A DNA stretch of 39,548 bases, from positions 1 through 39,548 of the forward strand of contig CANQDO010000012.1 in the NCBI GenBank assembly GCA_947593355.1, written 5' to 3'. Below the pieces are notes generated by a model that saw only the letters and a program-made list of their open reading frames with translations, was not told where the DNA came from and ran no database searches. Positions 35,265 to 39,548 of the stretch are shown piece by piece (position 1 is the stretch's first letter; each line of letters starts with the position of its first letter). The position numbers and the translations under genes are program-made. This stretch comes from an uncultured Clostridia bacterium (GTDB lineage: Bacteria > Bacillota > Clostridia > TANB77 > CAG-508).

Positions 35265-36203
35265 ATGAAATATAGTAATAAAAGTAATAAATCATTTACA
35301 AATATAAAAAATGAGATGGAAATTAAAGCATTAAAATATGCATTGTCAACAGCTCCATTGTTAACAGGGGATAATTTTCGAATGCATAAAAAATTTTACA
35401 TGGAAAGATATTTTAAAGCTTTTCCAGAGGAAAAGCAAAAATACGATCAAGCAAAAACTAGATATAAAAAATTATCTGTATTAATTGCAATAGGAGCATT
35501 AACAGCAGTAACATTGGGAGGAGTAACAATAAAAGAGGCTAATAACAATGACAAGTACAGTCCAATAGTGACTACAGAAGATACGTCTTTAGACAATGTA
35601 GTTAAGACTAAAGAGCAAGAGTTTAAAGATAAATATGCAGTAGATGTTTCAAATGTTATTCAAATATCAGAAGAAGATCAATTAAAACAAGAAGTAAAAA
35701 ATTTGACTACAGAAGATCAAATAAATAGACATAGAAAAGAAATAGTAGCAGAGTTATATAATAAACAATATCCTAACAGTCAAAATCCAATGACAGCAGA
35801 CCGTTTAGGAATAATAAAAAAATCTTTAAATTATTTATATAATAGAGTTGATGAAAATGGTAATGTTATTGCAAAAGTAGCGGAGTCTCAAAAAAGAGAT
35901 GGTGATGTATATGAAAATGAATACTTAAAATATGGATACGAATTTTATATAGATGATAAATTAGTTGAATATTGCCATCAAAATGGAGATAATATAATAA
36001 CAGCAGATATAGGAGAAAATCAAGAAGAGTTTTTTAAAAATGTGGTACAATTAGTACATACTTCAGAAACTTTAAAAGATGCAATTAATAGAAAAGAAAC
36101 AGTTGTTGATCAAGTAAAACAAAAATATATAGATAATATATTAAGTGTAAGAGAGCAATTTACGCAAAATAAAGAAGATCAGCAAAATGTACAAGGAAGA
36201 TAA
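35265..36203 (+). CDS. Membrane-anchored protein of unknown function
   Basis: A 312-residue protein. A cytoplasmic N-terminus of about 75 residues is followed by a single TM helix (about 76-96, LSVLIAIGALTAVTLGGVTI) and an extracellular, charged, mostly helical C-terminal domain. I recognise no family. I use ATG 35265, 7 bases after AGGAGG, not the TTG one codon upstream. It lies 51 bases after rpoD and 86 bases before the response regulator, so it may be co-transcribed with rpoD. Confidence 0.75.
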   Translation: MKYSNKSNKSFTNIKNEMEIKALKYALSTAPLLTGDNFRMHKKFYMERYFKAFPEEKQKYDQAKTRYKKLSVLIAIGALTAVTLGGVTIKEANNNDKYSPIVTTEDTSLDNVVKTKEQEFKDKYAVDVSNVIQISEEDQLKQEVKNLTTEDQINRHRKEIVAELYNKQYPNSQNPMTADRLGIIKKSLNYLYNRVDENGNVIAKVAESQKRDGDVYENEYLKYGYEFYIDDKLVEYCHQNGDNIITADIGENQEEFFKNVVQLVHTSETLKDAINRKETVVDQVKQKYIDNILSVREQFTQNKEDQQNVQGR

Positions 36204-36289
36204 AATTTTATATAAAAACTATTGAACAAAAAAAGAGAATATGATATAAATATTACAATGAAAAGTCTAAGAGAAGGGGCGGTACTTCC

Positions 36290-37039
36290 ATGGAAGAAAG
36301 TGTAAATGAAAATGTTAGGGTAAATCCATCAAATAAAAGAACAATTCTTATAGTAGATGATGAAAAAACTATAGTAACAATGTTAGCACTAAATTTACAA
36401 AAAGAAGGGTATAAAACATTAGAGGCAAATGATGGAGAAGAAGCAGTAAAAATTGCGCTAGAGCAAAAACCAGATTTAATTTTATTAGATATAATGCTTC
36501 CAAAGATGGATGGTTTAACTGTATGTAAAAGAATAAGGCAATCTTTAAATGTACCAATATTAATGATTTCTGCTAAAGATGAAGAAATTGATAAAATATT
36601 AGGGCTAGAATTTGGTGCAGATGATTATATAACAAAACCATTTAGCATTAGAGAATTAATGGCTAGAGTAAAAGCAAATTTAAGAAAAGCAGAATTAAGT
36701 TCAGAAGGAGCTGAGCATTCATCTAAAAGTGATGGAACAATTGTAAAAGTTGGAGAATTAACATTAGATTTAAATCGTTTCGAAGTTAAAGTAAGAGATG
36801 AAGTAATTGATCTTACTTTAAGGGAATTCGAAGTATTAAAATATTTAGCAAATCAACCGGGACAAGTTGTAACAAGAGAAACTTTACTAGAAAAAGTATG
36901 GGGTTATGAATATTATGGAGATATTAGAACGGTAGATGTTACAGTAAGAAGAATAAGAGAAAAAATAGAAAAAGATACATCAAACCCAAAAATTTTAATA
37001 ACTAAAAGAGGTGTAGGCTACTATATATCTACAAAATAG
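36290..37039 (+). CDS. OmpR/PhoB-family response regulator (WalR/PhoP-like)
   Basis: A 249-residue two-component regulator. The receiver domain spans about 18-130, with acidic pocket DD23-24, phospho-acceptor D67 in LILLDIMLPKMDG, T/S in ISAKD and K in TKPFS. The winged-helix domain spans about 148-247 (LTLREFEVLKYLA, RTVDVTVRRIREKIE, GVGYYIST). It is followed by a sensor kinase, separated by a strong hairpin. Its sequence and its pairing with a HAMP-PAS kinase fit WalR or PhoP; the two cannot be told apart here. Confidence 0.9.
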   Translation: MEESVNENVRVNPSNKRTILIVDDEKTIVTMLALNLQKEGYKTLEANDGEEAVKIALEQKPDLILLDIMLPKMDGLTVCKRIRQSLNVPILMISAKDEEIDKILGLEFGADDYITKPFSIRELMARVKANLRKAELSSEGAEHSSKSDGTIVKVGELTLDLNRFEVKVRDEVIDLTLREFEVLKYLANQPGQVVTRETLLEKVWGYEYYGDIRTVDVTVRRIREKIEKDTSNPKILITKRGVGYYISTK

Positions 37040-37088
37040 TATATTTATAATTAGATTATTAACATAGAAACAAAATAAAGTGCCATAG

Positions 37089-37136
37089 AGACAAATGGGG
37101 AACGTGTTTCAAAAGCACGTTCCCTAAAATGTGTCT
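37089..37136 (+). promoter_or_regulatory. Strong hairpin between regulator and kinase genes
   Basis: GGGAACGTG (37098-37106) pairs perfectly with CACGTTCCC (37116-37124); outer AGACA and TGTCT extend it. It has no T run, so it is not a standard terminator. It may stabilise the regulator mRNA 3' end or set the regulator:kinase ratio. Confidence 0.6.
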
Positions 37137-37227
37137 TAAGAAGAAAGATGAGTATTAAAAGCAAAAAAAGTGTATGTAAGAATGTGCTTAAGAAGAAAAA
37201 GGTATAATAAAAATTTATATCTTATAA

Positions 37228-38697
37228 ATGAAAGGAATAAAGAATAAAATGATAAAAGATATTCAATTAAGAATGATATTAATTTTTAGTATATTAGGAA
37301 TTTTATTAATAACAGGGTTAGGAATTTTTTATTCAATATCAATAAACAATTTATTACCAGAAACCGTAAATGTTCAAAATGCACAAAATGTGCTATTAAT
37401 GGAATCACAGTTGAAAATAACTTTTATTGTTACAATAGTTGCTAATGTGGTGTTTGCAGGAATTTCCATACTAATGGGAGTAATAGTATCAAAAAAGATT
37501 ATAAATCCAATATCCAAATTAATAAAAAGTGCTCCACGAATAGCAGCTGGTGAAACAGTAAATCTTAATGAAAATAAAGATGGAAAGAAAAAGACGGAAG
37601 TAGATGATCTTACAAATGCATTTCAAATTATGACTAATGAAATAGGAGATAACATTAATGAAGTAAATAGGCAAAAGAAACAAATGGAAGCTATATTGCT
37701 TCATATGACAGATGGAATAATTGTTTTTAATATGTTAGGAAAAATAACACATATAAATCCAGCAGCAATTGAATTTTTGAAATTATCTGAAAAAGATAAT
37801 AATTTTGAAAAGATTTTTAGAAAAATAAATATAGATATAAACTTAGAAAAAATAGTATACTTAGAAGATTGGACCTCATCAGAGCAAAGAGTGCAAGTAG
37901 AAGAAAAATATTTAAATATATTTTTTGCATCATTAAAGGATGAAAATGAAAGACCTTCTGGAATAATGGTAGTTATTCAGGACATTACAGAACATGTAAA
38001 ACTAGATAATATGAGAAAAGAATTTGTTGCAGATGTGTCTCATGAGTTAAAAACACCGATAACTTCAATAATGGGCTATGCTGATACTTTAATGGAGGGT
38101 GAATATGATAAGGAAACACAAGATAAATTTTTAAATGTAATATCTTCAGAAGCAAGAAGAATGGCAAAATTAGTTACAGATTTACTTGTATTATCAAGGT
38201 ATGATAATAATAAAACGGAATATGAAATAACAGAATTTGATTTAGGAGAGCTTACTAAGAAGTGTCAAGAAAAATTACAAATTGAAATAGATAAGAAAAG
38301 ACAAAGTGCAGAATGCTTTGTTACAGCAAATGTTCCGCCAGTATATGGAAATAAAGAAGGAATAGAAAGAGTAATATTAAATATACTATCAAATAGTATT
38401 AAATATACAAAAGAAGGTGGAAGCATAAAAATATATGTAGGTTTTGTATATAATGATGCATACATAAAAGTAATAGATAATGGAATAGGAATTCCAGAGG
38501 CTGATTTAAATAGAATTTTTGACAGGTTTTATAGGGTAGATAAAGCACGTACAAGGGAATTTGGAGGAACAGGTTTAGGTCTTTCTATTGCAAAAGAGAT
38601 ACTTGATAAAAATAGAGGAAGTATAGATATAAAAAGTGAAGTTGGAAAGGGTACAGAAGTAGTTATTAGAATACCAACCAAAAAGACTATAAAATAG
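37228..38697 (+). CDS. Sensor histidine kinase (WalK/PhoR-like)
   Basis: A 489-residue membrane kinase. TM1 is about 13-35 and TM2 about 68-92, with a short extracellular loop. A HAMP domain (about 92-150) is followed by PAS (about 155-260) and HisKA with phospho-acceptor H272 in DVSHELKTPIT. The HATPase domain has NILSNSIKY (N box), DNGIGIPE (G1), FDRFYRVDKAR and GGTGLGLSI (G2). Start ATG 37228 lacks a clear site; ATG 37249 has AAAGGA upstream and is an alternative. Partner of the preceding response regulator. Confidence 0.9.
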   Translation: MKGIKNKMIKDIQLRMILIFSILGILLITGLGIFYSISINNLLPETVNVQNAQNVLLMESQLKITFIVTIVANVVFAGISILMGVIVSKKIINPISKLIKSAPRIAAGETVNLNENKDGKKKTEVDDLTNAFQIMTNEIGDNINEVNRQKKQMEAILLHMTDGIIVFNMLGKITHINPAAIEFLKLSEKDNNFEKIFRKINIDINLEKIVYLEDWTSSEQRVQVEEKYLNIFFASLKDENERPSGIMVVIQDITEHVKLDNMRKEFVADVSHELKTPITSIMGYADTLMEGEYDKETQDKFLNVISSEARRMAKLVTDLLVLSRYDNNKTEYEITEFDLGELTKKCQEKLQIEIDKKRQSAECFVTANVPPVYGNKEGIERVILNILSNSIKYTKEGGSIKIYVGFVYNDAYIKVIDNGIGIPEADLNRIFDRFYRVDKARTREFGGTGLGLSIAKEILDKNRGSIDIKSEVGKGTEVVIRIPTKKTIK

Positions 38698-38789
38698 AAT
38701 AAAAAATAAAAACGGGGAAATAACGCTAAATATATTAGAAAACAAAATGCGAAAAGGGTTGTAAAATAAAACTGAAAGGAAGAAAGTAG

Positions 38790-39410
38790 ATGAATAATAC
38801 AGTAAAAGAAATTCTAGAATGGGCATTATGCATTATATTAGCAATAGCACTTGCTATATTAATAAGATATTATGTAGGAACACCAACAGAAGTGCAACAA
38901 TCATCAATGTTCCCTACATTACAAGAAGGTCAAAGACTTATATTAAATAAATTACCAAGAACATTTAAACAAGTTCCAAATAGGGGTGATATAATAACTT
39001 TTGAAAGGCCTAGTAACACTACAGCCACAACTTTAAAAGCAATTTATAATAATGAACCAGATAATATATTTGCTAAATTTACATATTATGTATTAGAAAT
39101 AGGAAAAGAAAGTTTTATAAAAAGAGTAATAGGACTTCCAAATGAAAGAGTAAAATTAGAAAATGGAAAAGTATATATAAATGGTGTTGAACTTGAAGAG
39201 CCATATTTACCAGAAGGGTTAGAAACAGAAAATAAGTATAATGAATTGTTAGTAGATTTTACTGTACCAGAAGGTTATGTGTTTGCAATGGGAGATAATA
39301 GACAAGATAGTGTGGATTGTAGAAAATTTGGATGTATACCTATTGAAAAAATAGAGGGTGTAGTTTGGATTAGATTTTGGCCATTTAATTTATTTGGTGA
39401 AGTAAAATAA
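38790..39410 (+). CDS. lepB: Signal peptidase I
   Basis: A 206-residue type I signal peptidase that cleaves Sec signal peptides on the outer face of the membrane. One N-terminal TM helix lies at about 10-27. Nucleophile Ser39 is in QSSMFPTL, general base Lys111 in FIKRVIGLP, and the boxes GDIITF and MGDNRQDSVDCRKFG are present. GAAAGGAAGAAAG precedes ATG. No terminator was seen in the last 138 bases of the window, which hold no gene. Confidence 0.92.
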   Translation: MNNTVKEILEWALCIILAIALAILIRYYVGTPTEVQQSSMFPTLQEGQRLILNKLPRTFKQVPNRGDIITFERPSNTTATTLKAIYNNEPDNIFAKFTYYVLEIGKESFIKRVIGLPNERVKLENGKVYINGVELEEPYLPEGLETENKYNELLVDFTVPEGYVFAMGDNRQDSVDCRKFGCIPIEKIEGVVWIRFWPFNLFGEVK

Positions 39411-39548
39411 AGTTTTAAATATAAAATAAATATACAATTTAGTAAATAAGTAATTTGCTTAAAACAAAGTTAAAGACATCTGGTAAAATGTCAAGATAAA
39501 ATTAAAAAATATTTTAATTTTTTTTAAGTACATTGATAATAAAAAGAG

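Overview
The window is very AT-rich Gram-positive DNA. Genes have strong GGAGG-type ribosome binding sites, Arg is almost always AGA, and the gene content (sigma-A, DnaG, a CarD-family regulator, rubrerythrin, FeoA/FeoB, ECF folate transport with a THF riboswitch, serine recombinases) points to an anaerobic member of the Clostridia (inference). No rRNA or tRNA gene was seen.

Layout. (1) About 1-8470 is the right-hand part of a mobile element: a membrane HerA/FtsK-like ATPase, a HEPN-type protein, a Nudix-pyrophosphatase fusion, remnants of a MoxR/VWA pair, and a large serine recombinase at the edge. It abuts a decapitated GH94 gene. (2) 9162-16683 is chromosomal: two tandem acyl-CoA synthetases, a 145-bp perfect-arm inverted-repeat element, rimO, a DUF2207 membrane protein and feoA. 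(3) 16721-28346 is feoB, split by a 9.48-kb element with 14-bp direct repeats (core CCATG-TG-CATGG). The element carries its own serine recombinase, a GNAT acetyltransferase, a second DUF2207 protein, a folate ECF transporter under a THF riboswitch, an ABC-2 exporter behind an attenuator-like leader, and a candidate type I toxin-antitoxin pair at its far end. (4) 28397-39410 is a conserved-looking stretch: rubrerythrin, an Rpn-like nuclease, a dUTPase, a CarD-family protein, dnaG, rpoD, a membrane protein of unknown function, an OmpR-type response regulator, its sensor kinase and signal peptidase I.

Main discovery. Seven different genes contain ten reading-frame breaks of exactly one kind. 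At each, a zero-frame CGG codon stands where skipping one base (C|GGN) restores the conserved protein with a glycine. The sites are four in feoB, one in each serine recombinase, one in EcfT, one in an ABC-2 permease, and one in the glycine-rich tail of each DUF2207 protein. I found almost no other in-frame CGG in the window: dnaG, rpoD, rimO, walR/walK-like, lepB, the acyl-CoA synthetases and others have none. The only other relevant ones are two in the element-borne GNAT gene. This suggests that the organism has no efficient CGG-reading arginine tRNA and reads CGGN with a +1 shift, as glycine, at many genes. Ordinary gene decay or random sequencing error explains the pattern poorly. In the annotation, genes joined by this event are given as single CDS entries with the site stated.

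How the genes work together. Precise excision of the inner element would rejoin feoB at LTM-CMGLGC, but both feoB and the recombinase that would perform the excision also need the CGG shift. Iron uptake, folate uptake, an ABC exporter and element mobility would therefore all depend on the same unusual decoding step, while core replication, transcription and secretion genes avoid it.
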